Assembly: GCF_026683955.1 (NCBI RefSeq)
Contig: NZ_CP113343.1
Span: forward strand, 3,534,001 to 3,598,000
DNA: 64,000 nucleotides
Reading direction: 5' to 3'
From: Arthrobacter sp. MMS18-M83
GTDB lineage: Bacteria > Actinomycetota > Actinomycetes > Actinomycetales > Micrococcaceae
The notes under the pieces are model-generated. The model saw only the letters and a list, made by a program, of their open reading frames with translations, was not told the DNA's origin and searched no databases. This document shows, in pieces, positions 49,851 through 58,983 of this stretch (positions are counted from its first letter, which is position 1; the number at the start of each line of letters is the position of its first letter). Both the position numbers and the translations under genes were made by a program.

Positions 49851-50120
49851 TGGAAAACCTTTCCCAGATAAGTGAATTTGTCTACGATTCCTCGCCGCTT
49901 ACATATCTCTTTTGGCGGTTCGGATTTCGATAGGACAAGAATTGCTCCTGGGAGGGTTAACAAACAATGCGTAGTGGTACTCGTCTTTTCTAGTGCAGGC
50001 GGCACGGACTACTCGAAGAGCCCCCAGGGGATACTCGGTTTTTCTGCCTAAGCACCACTCAGTTACTGGTACGTATGGGACTCTTGGGGACTGAGTGGAC
50101 TTGGGAGGCGCGGCGTGGGC
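49851..50120 (-). other. 270-bp intergenic region upstream of the flp genes
   Basis: It is more AT-rich than its surroundings and separates the prepilin peptidase gene from flp. It contains an inverted repeat CCACTCAGT / ACTGAGTGG (50055-50063 and 50090-50098). A promoter for the abundant pilin is expected here, but no pair of boxes stands out. Confidence 0.5.
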
Positions 50121-50774
50121 TCACGCGATGAGCAGTACCACTCCAATTGCCGCGGCGAACATTGCCGGTCCGTGGGCAACTTCAGCTGGCTTGATTCCGC
50201 GCTTCAGGCGCAACATCAGTACCGTCATCACCCCGCCCACCACGAATCCCAGCAGTCCCCCGTAGAACACTTGGCTCCAGCCCAAGTAGCCCAAGTACAT
50301 TCCGAGTGGTGCCGCGAGCTTCACATCGCCCATTCCGAGGCCGCCGGGAGAAATTAATCCGAGAATTAAGTACCCAAGGAACAAGATGACGGCGCTGGCG
50401 GCCGCGCGCACTAGTCCAGACCAGTCCAGAGTCAGTGCGGCGGACATAGTTAACAGACCGAGGCCGGCAGCAAGCAACAACAGCACCAGTGGATTTGGCA
50501 GCAAATGGTGCGCCACGTCCACGCGCGACAGCTGTACTGCCAGCACGCCTAAGAGCAGGTAAGCAGCGAGCGTCGGGGAGAAACTGAACCGGAGCGTCAG
50601 AAGGGAAAACACGACCGCTGTGGCCACCGCCGTCGTGATTCGGATGGCGCGGGAGGGGAGTCCGCCAATCCGCGGCAGAGATCGGGCTATCAGGACCTCT
50701 GCCAGAGGGCTCGTGAGCAGCCCCAGGAGCCCGAAGGCAGCCACAAGCAAGGGCTGGGCGGCAGTTGCTGTCAT
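50121..50774 (-). CDS. tadV: Prepilin peptidase (TadV/CpaA-like, A24 family)
   Basis: This 217-residue polytopic aspartic protease processes Flp prepilins. The two catalytic Asp motifs are seen: LSRVDVAHHLLPNPLV near residue 83 and GGLGMGDVKLAAPLG near residue 149 (GxGD). Several hydrophobic helices fill the rest. The N-terminal methylase domain of long PilD proteins is absent. CTAGGAGACGCC is the RBS. It is the first gene of the tad locus, divergent from rplM. Confidence 0.9.
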   Translation of the reverse strand: MTATAAQPLLVAAFGLLGLLTSPLAEVLIARSLPRIGGLPSRAIRITTAVATAVVFSLLTLRFSFSPTLAAYLLLGVLAVQLSRVDVAHHLLPNPLVLLLLAAGLGLLTMSAALTLDWSGLVRAAASAVILFLGYLILGLISPGGLGMGDVKLAAPLGMYLGYLGWSQVFYGGLLGFVVGGVMTVLMLRLKRGIKPAEVAHGPAMFAAAIGVVLLIA

Positions 50775-50832
50775 GGCGTCTCCTAGGAGCTCAGGACGGG
50801 TCTCAGTTGTTCACGTTGGTTACCAGCCTATT

Positions 50833-50861
50833 TTGACCCTGAAGCTCCTTGCCGCTATTGT
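50833..50861 (+). promoter_or_regulatory. Candidate rplM-rpsI promoter
   Basis: TTGACC (50833-50838), 17 bp, TATTGT (50856-50861), giving a leader of about 200 nt before rplM. The leader may hold an L13-type regulatory structure, which I could not verify. Apart from this, the 295-bp gap between tadV and rplM shows nothing recognisable. Confidence 0.6.
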
Positions 50862-51069
50862 TGATAGTCGTTGTGCGTGTCCTTTCTCGATGACACATGC
50901 CCGCTTGGGGATCCAGTTGCAGGATCGTTAACTCGACAGGCATATCGGGACTTCGGGATGACTGGTACATAGAGCCCTCACCTCTGCTCCGGTAACGCAT
51001 ACCTAGTAGGCACACGCTCCGAGCGTGCCGCCTAAAACATGAACGCCAGAACAAGAACGAGGCAAAACC

Positions 51070-51513
51070 GTGCGTACGTACACCCCGAAGCCCGGCGATA
51101 TCAACCGCCAGTGGCACGTCATCGATGCCACCGACGTTGTCCTTGGTCGTCTTGCCAGCCAGACCGCAACACTGCTGCGCGGAAAGCACAAGCCGACCTT
51201 TGCGTCCCACATGGACATGGGCGACTTCGTCATCATCATCAACGCTGAAAAGGTCGCCTTGACCGGCGCCAAGCTGGAGCAGAAGCGCGCATACCGCCAC
51301 TCCGGCTACCCGGGCGGCCTGACCTCCGTCAACTACGCGGAGCTGCTGGAATCCAACCCGGTCCGCGCCGTGGAGAAGGCCATCAAGGGCATGCTCCCGA
51401 AGAACTCCCTCGCTGCACAGCAGCTGGGCAAGCTCAAGGTTTACCGTGGTGCAGAGCACCCCCACGCCGCCCAGCAACCCAAGACTTTCGAAATCACCCA
51501 GGTCGCCCAGTAG
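51070..51513 (+). CDS. rplM: 50S ribosomal protein L13
   Basis: L13 is an early 50S assembly protein. The 147-residue product begins [20 protein letters not shown] after a GTG start and has [19 protein letters not shown] near residue 24 and [20 protein letters not shown] near residue 76. rpsI follows 35 bp later. Confidence 0.98.
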   Translation: MRTYTPKPGDINRQWHVIDATDVVLGRLASQTATLLRGKHKPTFASHMDMGDFVIIINAEKVALTGAKLEQKRAYRHSGYPGGLTSVNYAELLESNPVRAVEKAIKGMLPKNSLAAQQLGKLKVYRGAEHPHAAQQPKTFEITQVAQ

Positions 51514-51548
51514 TCCTGGCCACCAACCAACTTTAATCAAGGAGAATC

Positions 51549-52058
51549 GTGGCTCAGAACGAAGAACTGACCACCGAGGCCGTTGTGGCTGAGGAAAACC
51601 TGACCAGCTACACCTCGGAGAGCGGTCCTGCGGAAGCAGAAGCGCCGAAGAAGGAGCGCCCGGCACTGACCGTTGCCGGCGCCGCAGTTGGCCGTCGTAA
51701 AGAAGCCGTTGCACGTGTTCGCATCGTGCCCGGCACCGGCAAGTGGATCATCAACGGCCGCGAGCTGGCCAACTACTTCCCGAACAAGCTGCACCAGCAG
51801 GACGTCAACGAGCCCTTCAAGATCCTTGATCTTGACGGCGCGTACGACGTATTCGCACGTATCCACGGTGGCGGCATTTCCGGTCAGGCCGGCGCGCTGC
51901 GTCTTGGCATCGCCCGTTCGCTGAACGAGATCGACACCGAGAACAACCGCGCTACCCTGAAGAAGGCCGGGTTCCTGCGTCGTGACGCCCGCGTCATCGA
52001 ACGTAAGAAGGCCGGTCTCAAGAAGGCACGCAAGGCTCAGCAGTACTCCAAGCGCTAA
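51549..52058 (+). CDS. rpsI: 30S ribosomal protein S9 with an acidic N-terminal extension
   Basis: S9 has a C-terminal tail that touches P-site tRNA; here it ends AQQYSKR as in the family. The core begins near residue 40 ([20 protein letters not shown]) and includes [19 protein letters not shown]. The first 40 residues are an acidic, Ala/Glu-rich extension, bringing the length to 169 (130 in E. coli). GTG start with AAGGAGAATC upstream. Confidence 0.97.
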   Translation: MAQNEELTTEAVVAEENLTSYTSESGPAEAEAPKKERPALTVAGAAVGRRKEAVARVRIVPGTGKWIINGRELANYFPNKLHQQDVNEPFKILDLDGAYDVFARIHGGGISGQAGALRLGIARSLNEIDTENNRATLKKAGFLRRDARVIERKKAGLKKARKAQQYSKR

Positions 52059-52091
52059 ATCCGCTTTCGGGCGCTTCCAGCGCCCTACAGG

Positions 52092-52125
52092 GGCCCGTTC
52101 CGCCGTTTGGCGGGGCGGGCCTTTT
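52092..52125. terminator. rpsI terminator
   Basis: GGCCCG and CGGGCC close a stem with inner CCGCC / GGCGG and a GTTT loop, followed by TTTT, about 35 bp after rpsI and 36 bp before the stop of the convergent GT39 gene. Confidence 0.85.
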
Positions 52126-52160
52126 GCGCTTTCTGGCTGGGTAGGGCCACGAGGATGAAA

Positions 52161-54089
52161 CTACTGGGTGAGGCTGTAAAAGGACGCGCCGTCGATCATC
52201 TCGGCCTGGAAGTTGCTTTCGACCCATTGAACAATGCGTGCAGATTCCCCTCGCCCCTCAACTGTGAAAGGTGGAAGGTTCTGGATCACAAACGATCCGA
52301 CGCTACCTTGGCGGACCATTGTTTGGAATTGCCCCAGCGTCGGGAAGGGATCTGTGCCGTCGAAACCACCCACTGCCAGGATCGCCCTGGAGCTGTCCAG
52401 CTGATAGTTAGCGGCCGTCTCCGAGCCGACGACGGCGGCCGCCCACCGCACTGACGCAGGGCTTGCCTTAATCCTCCTGAGGACTCCCTTAGCCGGCACG
52501 TCGCCGAACATGACCGCGGTGAAGGTCGGGGGCGTCCCCGGCTGCAGTTGAGTTCGATCAGGATGATCTGATCGAATGCCCAAGGTGCTAGGCCCGGCCA
52601 CAACTCCTGCTCCGACGTGCGGACTCAGTACCGTGTTTACGGACCAGATCGTGGGACCCAACAATATTGAGGCTCCTATAAATAGAACGGGTACCGCTTG
52701 ACGTTGCTTTTTGACGGGTGGAAGCAACGCGATGGCGACTGCCAGGCTTCCTGCGGCCAACATAACCGGAGGCACCCAAGGGAATTCCGAGACGGACCGG
52801 GATGCCGTTATGAACCCCAGGATCAGGCAGGTAGCCAACACGAGACCAGACGCCAGGCGGACTAACCCGCTTGCTAAGCGGCGCGCAAAATGGGTTGCCG
52901 TAAACGCGGCTAGGCAACTGAGCGACGGTATGGTTGAGATCGCGTAATAGGGATGGACGATGCCTGTCATCATGGCCAGGACCGTGGCCGAACAAACAAA
53001 CCACGCGGCGCAGAAAACCAAAAAAGAGCGCTGTTGCGACGTGCCATGTCGACGAATAGCGAACCATATGGTGATACCGACTCCAGCAATCGCGAGCGGG
53101 AGAAACCATGCGAACTGGGCCGAGAACTGCGGTTGTAGGAAGCGAGTGATCCCCGGGTCAAGCTTCTGGTAGAGATCCGCACTAGGGCCAGATAGCATGT
53201 GACTGGCATCCTCGCCGGTCAGCCGATCCAGCCCGTTGTATCCCAGCGTTAACTCCCAGATGCTGTTGGATCGGGAACCGCCTATGAAAGGCCTCCGGGC
53301 AGGATCAGCCGTCTGCGCGATCATGAACCACCAGCCCGATGCCACGACTGCCGCGAGCAACCCGGCCCCAAGGTGGAGCAGTCTGGCAAGTACGGAGAAC
53401 CGGGCGAAAACAACGTATGCCAGTGCGATCGCCGGCAGGATGAGGGCAACCTGTAGCTGCTTCGTGAGGAACCCGGCACCGACCAGGGCTCCCGCGACGA
53501 GCAGCCAGCGCAGCTTCCCCCGGTCGATTGCTTCAAGGGCACTGTAGGCGGCCCCGATCATGAGCAGAGTCAGCAGCGCATCCGGGTTGTTGTACCTGAA
53601 CATCACGGTGGCCACAGGGGTGACCGCGAAGAAAAGCCCTGCAAGAAGGCCAGTTGCTGGGTCGGTGCGCTTCTGCACCATCCGATAGAGCAAATAGACG
53701 CTGAGTACTCCCATCAGAGCCTGCGGCAGGAGGATGCTCCATGAGCTGAGTCCGAAAATACGCACGGAGAGGGACATGATCCACAAAGACATCGGTGGCT
53801 TGTCAACGGTAATTGCATTGCCTGGGTCGGACGACCCGTAGAAGAATGCCGTCCAATCTTCCGAGCCGGCCATGGCGGCAGCCGAGTAGTAAGAGTTTGC
53901 CCAACCGTTTCGGTCGAGTCCCCACATATAGAGGACTGACGTCAGGACCAGGAGACCCAGAAGCGCTGGCCGCACCCACGCCGCATTCGCGGGATTCCCT
54001 CGAACCCACTTCCGAATGACCTGGGAATGGCCTCCGATGAGGGTGCCCGGGGCTGCTTGTCCCGGAAGTCGGCTGGTTCTGTTGCTCAC
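52161..54089 (-). CDS. GT39-type membrane glycosyltransferase (PMT/ArnT-like)
   Basis: A 642-residue polytopic protein of the C-fold glycosyltransferases that use lipid-linked sugars. The first extracytoplasmic loop has WGLDRNGWANSYYSAAAMAG near residue 57 with the acidic residue expected at the catalytic site. ITVDKPPMSLWIMSLSVRIF follows near residue 95 and RYNNPDALLTLLMIGAAYSA near residue 165. About ten hydrophobic helices precede a C-terminal domain of about 150 residues outside the membrane. Its ATG overlaps the gtrA-like stop. Together with that gene and the GT2 gene it resembles three-gene Gtr systems; the acceptor is unknown. Confidence 0.85.
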   Translation of the reverse strand: MSNRTSRLPGQAAPGTLIGGHSQVIRKWVRGNPANAAWVRPALLGLLVLTSVLYMWGLDRNGWANSYYSAAAMAGSEDWTAFFYGSSDPGNAITVDKPPMSLWIMSLSVRIFGLSSWSILLPQALMGVLSVYLLYRMVQKRTDPATGLLAGLFFAVTPVATVMFRYNNPDALLTLLMIGAAYSALEAIDRGKLRWLLVAGALVGAGFLTKQLQVALILPAIALAYVVFARFSVLARLLHLGAGLLAAVVASGWWFMIAQTADPARRPFIGGSRSNSIWELTLGYNGLDRLTGEDASHMLSGPSADLYQKLDPGITRFLQPQFSAQFAWFLPLAIAGVGITIWFAIRRHGTSQQRSFLVFCAAWFVCSATVLAMMTGIVHPYYAISTIPSLSCLAAFTATHFARRLASGLVRLASGLVLATCLILGFITASRSVSEFPWVPPVMLAAGSLAVAIALLPPVKKQRQAVPVLFIGASILLGPTIWSVNTVLSPHVGAGVVAGPSTLGIRSDHPDRTQLQPGTPPTFTAVMFGDVPAKGVLRRIKASPASVRWAAAVVGSETAANYQLDSSRAILAVGGFDGTDPFPTLGQFQTMVRQGSVGSFVIQNLPPFTVEGRGESARIVQWVESNFQAEMIDGASFYSLTQ

Positions 54090-54580
54090 ATTGCCAGCTG
54101 CTTGATGGTGGCCACGCCGCGCCGCTCCTCCGACCGACGAACCCGGAAAACCCAGATCCGTAGCAGAACGAATCGGACAAGAGTGGCGAATATGTTTGCA
54201 CAGGTCAGGACGAACAACTCAGTACTCGGCGATGCATCCGGGTGAATGGAATGTAGCAGTAGCAGGGAGGAAGAAGTGATCCCCCAGGCAACCAAGAAAA
54301 CTACAAGGCCTTGAAACTGTTGTGTGAACTGCCGCTCGGGGCCATGGATCCTGAAGGTGAAGCGACGGTTGGCAGCCGTGTTCGCGATGGCCGTGATCAA
54401 TAGGGCTAGGAAGTTTCCCTGCTGTGGCCCAAACGGGCCTTGGAATAGCAGATACAGCAAAGCAAAAGCGAGCGTGGAGAACGCACCGACGATTCCGAAA
54501 CGCACCACCTGGCCGAAGAAACTGGGACGTGTTGGCGCGGCTATAGGTCCTCGTCCCAGCTCCGCGTATATCGCCTCCAA
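54086..54580 (-). CDS. GtrA family membrane protein, probable polyprenyl-phosphate-sugar flippase
   Basis: The 164-residue protein has four predicted helices and the GtrA signature: FGQVVRFGIVGAFSTLAFAL near residue 23, LLITAIANTAANRRFTF near residue 60 and TNIFATLVRF-type sequence (CANIFATLVRFVLLRIWVF) near residue 128. GtrA proteins are thought to flip bactoprenol-linked sugars. The ATG lies 40 bases inside the end of the upstream GT2 gene, a long overlap, and its stop overlaps the GT39 start. Confidence 0.85.
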   Translation of the reverse strand: MEAIYAELGRGPIAAPTRPSFFGQVVRFGIVGAFSTLAFALLYLLFQGPFGPQQGNFLALLITAIANTAANRRFTFRIHGPERQFTQQFQGLVVFLVAWGITSSSLLLLHSIHPDASPSTELFVLTCANIFATLVRFVLLRIWVFRVRRSEERRGVATIKQLAM

Positions 54581-55314
54581 AGGAATTCTTCCTTAACCAT
54601 GGAACTGGCGACGCGCACAAGGCCTCGGAGGTCGTCCATGGCGGTTTGCCGGATATCTACCCTGCTATCCGGATCATCGATCCAGTCGACAGGGATTTCG
54701 TGGATACGAAGCCCTGCCCGCTCTGCCAAAATCAACAACTCGGTGTCGAAGAACCAGCAGTTGTCCTCTACATAAGGCAGCAGCCGATGCGCGACTTCTG
54801 CCCTGACAGCCTTAAAACCGCACTGGGCATCGGAAAACTGTACCTGCATGGTCCGTTTAAGAATCAGGTTGTAGCTCCGGGAGATGAATTCCCGTTTTGG
54901 ACCCCTCACGACCCTGGAAGTCCGGCCAAGCCTCGTGCCGATACTGACATCCGAGTGTCCGGAAAGCAGGGGAGCGATGAGCGGAGGCAAGGCCGCCAAA
55001 TCGGTCGAGAGGTCTACATCTACATAAGCCAGAACTTTGGCTTCTGATGATGTCCAGGCGTCGCGGAGTGCGAAGCCGCGCCCTTTGGTTTCAAGGCGCC
55101 GATAACTAACATTTGGGACCTCATCAGCGAGCTCCCGCCCAATAGAACCTGTTGCGTCGGTGCTGGCATTATCGGCAATCGTGATTTTCCAGCTGTACAA
55201 CAATTCTCGCGACAGATAGTCGGCAAGCCGGAGGATGCTTCTTTCGAGTATGGCGGACTCGTTGAAAACGGGGACAATTATTTCGAGCGCCAAGCCCCCA
55301 GAGCTAGGTGTCAT
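54541..55314 (-). CDS. GT2 family glycosyltransferase (polyprenyl-phosphate sugar transferase, DPM/GtrB-like)
   Basis: The 257-residue GT-A enzyme has EIIVPVFNESAILERSILRL at the N terminus, ADNASTDATG near residue 48, the metal-binding YVDVDLSTDL near residue 95 and SDAQCGFKAVRAEV near residue 160. That set is typical of enzymes moving a nucleotide-linked sugar to polyprenyl phosphate. It lacks C-terminal membrane helices, so the adjacent GtrA protein probably supplies the membrane partner. It is the first gene of the trio. Confidence 0.88.
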   Translation of the reverse strand: MTPSSGGLALEIIVPVFNESAILERSILRLADYLSRELLYSWKITIADNASTDATGSIGRELADEVPNVSYRRLETKGRGFALRDAWTSSEAKVLAYVDVDLSTDLAALPPLIAPLLSGHSDVSIGTRLGRTSRVVRGPKREFISRSYNLILKRTMQVQFSDAQCGFKAVRAEVAHRLLPYVEDNCWFFDTELLILAERAGLRIHEIPVDWIDDPDSRVDIRQTAMDDLRGLVRVASSMVKEEFLWRRYTRSWDEDL

Positions 55315-55344
55315 GCGGTAATCGTAGATACTCGTTAAGGGTCT

Positions 55345-55375
55345 TTACTAGAGTGGAGCGGAAAGCGCAAGTCAA
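55345..55375 (-). promoter_or_regulatory. Candidate promoter of the Gtr-like trio
   Basis: On the minus strand TTGACT (55375-55370), a 19-bp spacer and TAGTAA (55350-55345), 31 bp upstream of the GT2 start codon. Confidence 0.4.
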
Positions 55376-55447
55376 GTAGCTGCACTCTTGTGGTCGCGCG
55401 GCTGAAGGGGTAAAAGCAAGGCCTGCGGCACTCCTTCCCTCGGCCCC

Positions 55448-55479
55448 TGCGCCGTCGTCTAGATGCGCCGTCGTCTAGA
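55448..55479. repeat. Perfect 16-bp tandem duplication before glmM
   Basis: TGCGCCGTCGTCTAGA occurs twice head to tail (55448-55463 and 55464-55479). The second copy ends inside the TAGACT box of the candidate glmM promoter, so the duplication also doubles part of the promoter. Confidence 0.85.
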
Positions 55480-55481
55480 CT
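55476..55481 (+). promoter_or_regulatory. -10 box TAGACT of a probable leaderless glmM mRNA
   Basis: TAGACT ends 8 nt before ATG 55490. There is no Shine-Dalgarno sequence between them. Confidence 0.5.
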
Positions 55482-55489
55482 GGGACGCG

Positions 55490-56854
55490 ATGGCTAGATT
55501 ATTTGGAACAGATGGCGTGCGTGGTCTCGCCAATGGATTGCTCACCGCGGAGCTTGCTCTCCAGTTGGCACAAGCCGCTGCGGTGGTCTTGGGCCACGAG
55601 CGCTCGGCTAACGGAAAGCGCCCCCGCGCCGTAGTCGCCCGGGATCCGCGGGCCAGCGGGGAGTTTATCGCTGCAGCGGTAGAAGCCGGGCTTTCGAGTT
55701 CCGGGATCGACGTGTACGACGCCGGTGTGCTGCCCACTCCCGCGGCCGCTTACCTCATCGCGGACCTCGATGCCGATTTCGGCGTGATGATCTCCGCGTC
55801 GCACAACCCGGCGCCGGACAACGGGATTAAGTTCTTTGCCCGCGGCGGCCAGAAGCTCCCGGACGAGGTGGAGGACGCAATTGAGGCTCAGCTCGGCAAG
55901 GAACCTTCACGTCCAGTTGGCGGCGATGTCGGCCGCATCCAGCGCTTCTCGGACGCCGAGGACCGTTACATCGTCCATTTGCTCGGTACGCTCCCGCACC
56001 GCCTTGAGGGCCTTAAGGTCGTCTTGGACTGCGCCCACGGTGCGGCCAGCGGCTGTTCCCCGCAGGTCTTCGCTAGTGCTGGCGCCGAAGTTGTGGTGAT
56101 TGGTGCGGAACCCGATGGCCTGAACATAAACGACGGTGTCGGTTCCACGCACCTTGGCCAGCTCAAGGAAGCCGTCGTCAAGCACGGTGCGGACTTCGGC
56201 ATAGCCCACGACGGCGACGCCGACCGCTGCCTGGCCGTGGACCACGAAGGCACGGAGGTGGACGGCGACCAGATCATGGCGATCCTGGCCATCTCGCTGA
56301 AAGAGTCCGGAAAGCTGAAGGACGACGTCCTGGTGGCCACAGTGATGAGCAACCTCGGGCTCAAGATCGCATTGCGTGATGCTGGAATCACCATCCGCGA
56401 GACGGCGGTGGGGGACCGCTACGTCCTGGAGGAAATGCGCGACGGCGGCTACAGTCTTGGTGGGGAGCAGTCGGGCCACGTGATCTTCTCCGACTACGCG
56501 ACCACTGGCGACGGCGTCCTGACCGGTCTGCAGATTGCCGCCCAGGTTGCCGGCACCGGCCGTACCCTCCAAGACCTCGCCCGCGTTATGACCAAGCTGC
56601 CGCAACTCATGATCAACGTGAAGGGCGTGGACAAGTCCCGGGCCGCCACGGACGAGGGTGTGGCGGCTGCGGTGGCTGCCGCCGAGCTAGAACTTGGCGA
56701 TACCGGCCGGGTGCTCCTGCGCCCGTCGGGCACCGAAGCGCTGGTCCGTGTGATGGTCGAGGCCGCAGACATGGAAACCGCCACCCGCATATGCACTGAA
56801 CTCGCCGGCGTCGTCGAAGACCGCCTCACGATTCCGCGCGAACTGGCGCTCTAG
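55490..56854 (+). CDS. glmM: Phosphoglucosamine mutase
   Basis: GlmM converts glucosamine-6-phosphate to glucosamine-1-phosphate on the route to UDP-GlcNAc and peptidoglycan. From ATG 55490 the product has 454 residues beginning [16 protein letters not shown]. The phosphorylated Ser is in [13 protein letters not shown] (about Ser104), the metal loop is DGDADRC near residue 243, and the sugar-binding [12 protein letters not shown] is near residue 326. The phosphate loop [14 protein letters not shown] lies near the C terminus. The in-frame ATG at 55463 falls inside the 16-bp duplication and is not used. It follows rplM-rpsI in related genomes; here a glycosylation trio is inserted between them. 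Confidence 0.96.
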   Translation: MARLFGTDGVRGLANGLLTAELALQLAQAAAVVLGHERSANGKRPRAVVARDPRASGEFIAAAVEAGLSSSGIDVYDAGVLPTPAAAYLIADLDADFGVMISASHNPAPDNGIKFFARGGQKLPDEVEDAIEAQLGKEPSRPVGGDVGRIQRFSDAEDRYIVHLLGTLPHRLEGLKVVLDCAHGAASGCSPQVFASAGAEVVVIGAEPDGLNINDGVGSTHLGQLKEAVVKHGADFGIAHDGDADRCLAVDHEGTEVDGDQIMAILAISLKESGKLKDDVLVATVMSNLGLKIALRDAGITIRETAVGDRYVLEEMRDGGYSLGGEQSGHVIFSDYATTGDGVLTGLQIAAQVAGTGRTLQDLARVMTKLPQLMINVKGVDKSRAATDEGVAAAVAAAELELGDTGRVLLRPSGTEALVRVMVEAADMETATRICTELAGVVEDRLTIPRELAL

Positions 56855-56879
56855 TCCCGGGCGCAGCGAAAGACCGAAA

Positions 56880-56923
56880 ACAACGGTGGCCCGTCTCCGC
56901 GAGAAGACGGGCCAGAGTTGTTT
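56880..56923. terminator. Bidirectional terminator between glmM and the M15 peptidase gene
   Basis: GGCCCGTCT (56888-56896) pairs with AGACGGGCC (56905-56913), with ACAAC / GTTGT flanks and TTT after the right arm. It lies between the convergent genes. Confidence 0.75.
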
Positions 56924-56964
56924 CAAGCACGTGCTGATGGACTCGGTTGACGGTTGGTCAACCC

Positions 56965-57834
56965 TTACAGGTAGCTCGGCGCCGCTTCCAAGCCGAAATA
57001 TTCCTCGAGGGTGCCGATCCCACGATTGGCCATATCCGTTGCGGCCTCAACCCCGACGAAGCGCAAGTGCCAGGGCTCGTAGTAATAGCCGGTGATTTCA
57101 TGGAGCATCCACGGGTACCTGACAACAAATCCATATTTGAATGCGTTGGCCTTGGCCCAGACAGCGGCCGGCTGCTCCGCGAAGCAAGGCTGGAAGCTGC
57201 ACGCCCCGCCACCGTCGCCGATATCGAACGCCCAGCCGGTCTGGTGTTCCGAGAACCCGGGACGGGCGGAGGCCGTGTCCGCTGAAGCCTGGCCGCGCGA
57301 ATCCACATAGCCGTTGTACGTGGCGGTTTGGGTTCGGAAAGAGCGGTAGCCGGAGGCCAAAGTCATCGTCACCCCTGCCGAGGCCGCTCCGGCGAAGAGC
57401 TTTTCTGCCGCCGCAGCAGTTGTGCTGTTGAGCAACGCGGCTTCTCCGCTGACCGCGAGTTGGACATGAGGCTGTACCAGATCAGGGGGGACGAACTGCA
57501 AGGGAGTCAACGGACGGTGCTTGTTGACGATGACCCACTGGCTCGCAGGGTCGCTCAGGGAATACTTTTGGGACAAGGCCCCCGACGGCGGCGCCTTGGA
57601 GGGCGGTGCGCCCGACGACGGTGCTTCGCTCGCCGCAGGGGCCGGGACCGCCGTCGTGGTCGCCACCGCCGGCGTCGGCGTTGCTGCTTGGGAACCTGAG
57701 GGTGACGGGGCCGCAGCGGGTGAAGCGACCTGGCTACCAGGGGTGCAAGCGGCCAAAGCCGTCGTTCCCACGCCCGCCGCCAGAAGGGCTGTGAAGGATC
57801 TTCGGCTAGGGCCGGAGTTGTGGCTGTGGCACAT
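56965..57834 (-). CDS. M15 family D-alanyl-D-alanine carboxypeptidase (VanY-like), Tat lipoprotein
   Basis: A secreted zinc peptidase that trims peptidoglycan stem peptides. The 289-residue product starts with RRSFTALLAAGVGTTALAAC, a Tat-type signal with the lipobox LAAC near residues 27-30. A Pro/Ala/Ser/Thr-rich linker runs to about residue 90. The catalytic domain has LASGYRSFRTQ, SEHQTGWAFDIG (His and Asp ligands) and EPWHLRFVG (catalytic Glu and third ligand His). It begins 5 bp after the coaA stop on the same strand, so the two share an mRNA. Confidence 0.9.
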   Translation of the reverse strand: MCHSHNSGPSRRSFTALLAAGVGTTALAACTPGSQVASPAAAPSPSGSQAATPTPAVATTTAVPAPAASEAPSSGAPPSKAPPSGALSQKYSLSDPASQWVIVNKHRPLTPLQFVPPDLVQPHVQLAVSGEAALLNSTTAAAAEKLFAGAASAGVTMTLASGYRSFRTQTATYNGYVDSRGQASADTASARPGFSEHQTGWAFDIGDGGGACSFQPCFAEQPAAVWAKANAFKYGFVVRYPWMLHEITGYYYEPWHLRFVGVEAATDMANRGIGTLEEYFGLEAAPSYL

Positions 57835-57839
57835 CCGTG

Positions 57840-58805
57840 CTAGACCTTTCGGAGCAGCATGCGGCGGATGGAATGATCGGCATCCTTCGTGAGGACAAGT
57901 TGCGCCCGGCCTCGGGTAGGGAGCACGTTTTCCTCAAGGTTGGGCTCGTTGATGCGTTTCCAAATGCCGCGGGCAGTGGCTTCCGCCTCGGCATCGGAGA
58001 GCGTCGCATAACGGTGGAAGTAGGATTCGGGCTGGGCGAAGGCCGTGCTCCGAAGCTTCCGGAAACGGTCCACATACCAGTCTTCGATGTACGAAGTCTT
58101 GGCGTCAACGTAAATGGAGAAATCAAAGAAGTCGCTCAGTGCCAGTCCCTGCCGACCGTCCTGACGGGGGCGGGCAGGTGCCAACACGTTGAGGCCCTCG
58201 ACAATGAGGACGTCAGGCCGCCGGACCACTACTTCCTTGTCCGGGACGATGTCGTAGGTGACGTGTGAATACCAAGGAGCCCGGACCTCTTCGGCGCCTC
58301 CCTTGATCGCACTGACGAAACGAAGCAGTGCCCGGCGGTCGTAGGACTCTGGAAAGCCCTTGCGCTCAAGTAAATGCCGTCGCTTCAATTCGGCTAGTGG
58401 GTAGAGGAATCCGTCGGTGGTGATCAGTTCGACGTTCGGTGTGCCCGGCCAACGGCGGAGCATTTCTCGCAGCACGCGGGCAATCGTGGACTTACCTACC
58501 GCCACGGAACCCGCGACGCCGATCACGAAGGGCGTGCGCTGGGTTTGCTCGCCAAGGAACGTCGTGGTGGCTGCATGGAGCTGCTGGGATGCTTGGACGT
58601 AAAGGTGCAGCAAACGGGAGAGCGGAAGGTAGACCTCGCGGATTTCCTTCATGTCCAGGGGATCGCCGAGGCCGCGAAGCCGGATGATGTCCTCTTCGTT
58701 AAGCGGCTGCTCCATCTGCGCACCCAGCCGGGACCACGTCTGCCTGTCCAGCTCCACGAACGGAGAGGAGCTGTCGCCGTTCGCTTCATTGCGTTGCAAA
58801 GTCAC
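57840..58805 (-). CDS. coaA: Type I pantothenate kinase
   Basis: CoaA catalyses the first step of CoA synthesis. The P-loop [17 protein letters not shown] lies near residue 95, followed by [32 protein letters not shown] and [11 protein letters not shown]. The C terminus has [12 protein letters not shown]. The start is uncertain: GTG 58805 gives 321 residues, close to the usual 310-320. It lies 7 nt after a CAGAAT box, which could be a leaderless -10. An upstream ATG at 58850 adds 15 residues without an RBS. It is divergent from glmS. Confidence 0.92.
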   Translation of the reverse strand: MTLQRNEANGDSSSPFVELDRQTWSRLGAQMEQPLNEEDIIRLRGLGDPLDMKEIREVYLPLSRLLHLYVQASQQLHAATTTFLGEQTQRTPFVIGVAGSVAVGKSTIARVLREMLRRWPGTPNVELITTDGFLYPLAELKRRHLLERKGFPESYDRRALLRFVSAIKGGAEEVRAPWYSHVTYDIVPDKEVVVRRPDVLIVEGLNVLAPARPRQDGRQGLALSDFFDFSIYVDAKTSYIEDWYVDRFRKLRSTAFAQPESYFHRYATLSDAEAEATARGIWKRINEPNLEENVLPTRGRAQLVLTKDADHSIRRMLLRKV

Positions 58806-58970
58806 TATAGAGATTCTGCCCCTCTGCTGGCTGATCCGGAAATACAGCATGAACGGCGGGAAGAATTTGTGTGACCATGCTCTCCGGAAAGGACGTTGGA
58901 TCCGGCGAATTCCGGGACCTGGCTTGCTTGTGGGGCCGGATATCCTACGTCCATTTCACGGGGCACCCGC

Positions 58971-58976
58971 TAGTCT
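58971..58976 (+). promoter_or_regulatory. -10 box TAGTCT of a probable leaderless glmS mRNA
   Basis: TAGTCT ends 7 nt before ATG 58984, with no ribosome binding site in the remaining bases. No clear -35 box. Confidence 0.5.
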
Positions 58977-58983
58977 TGTAGGC

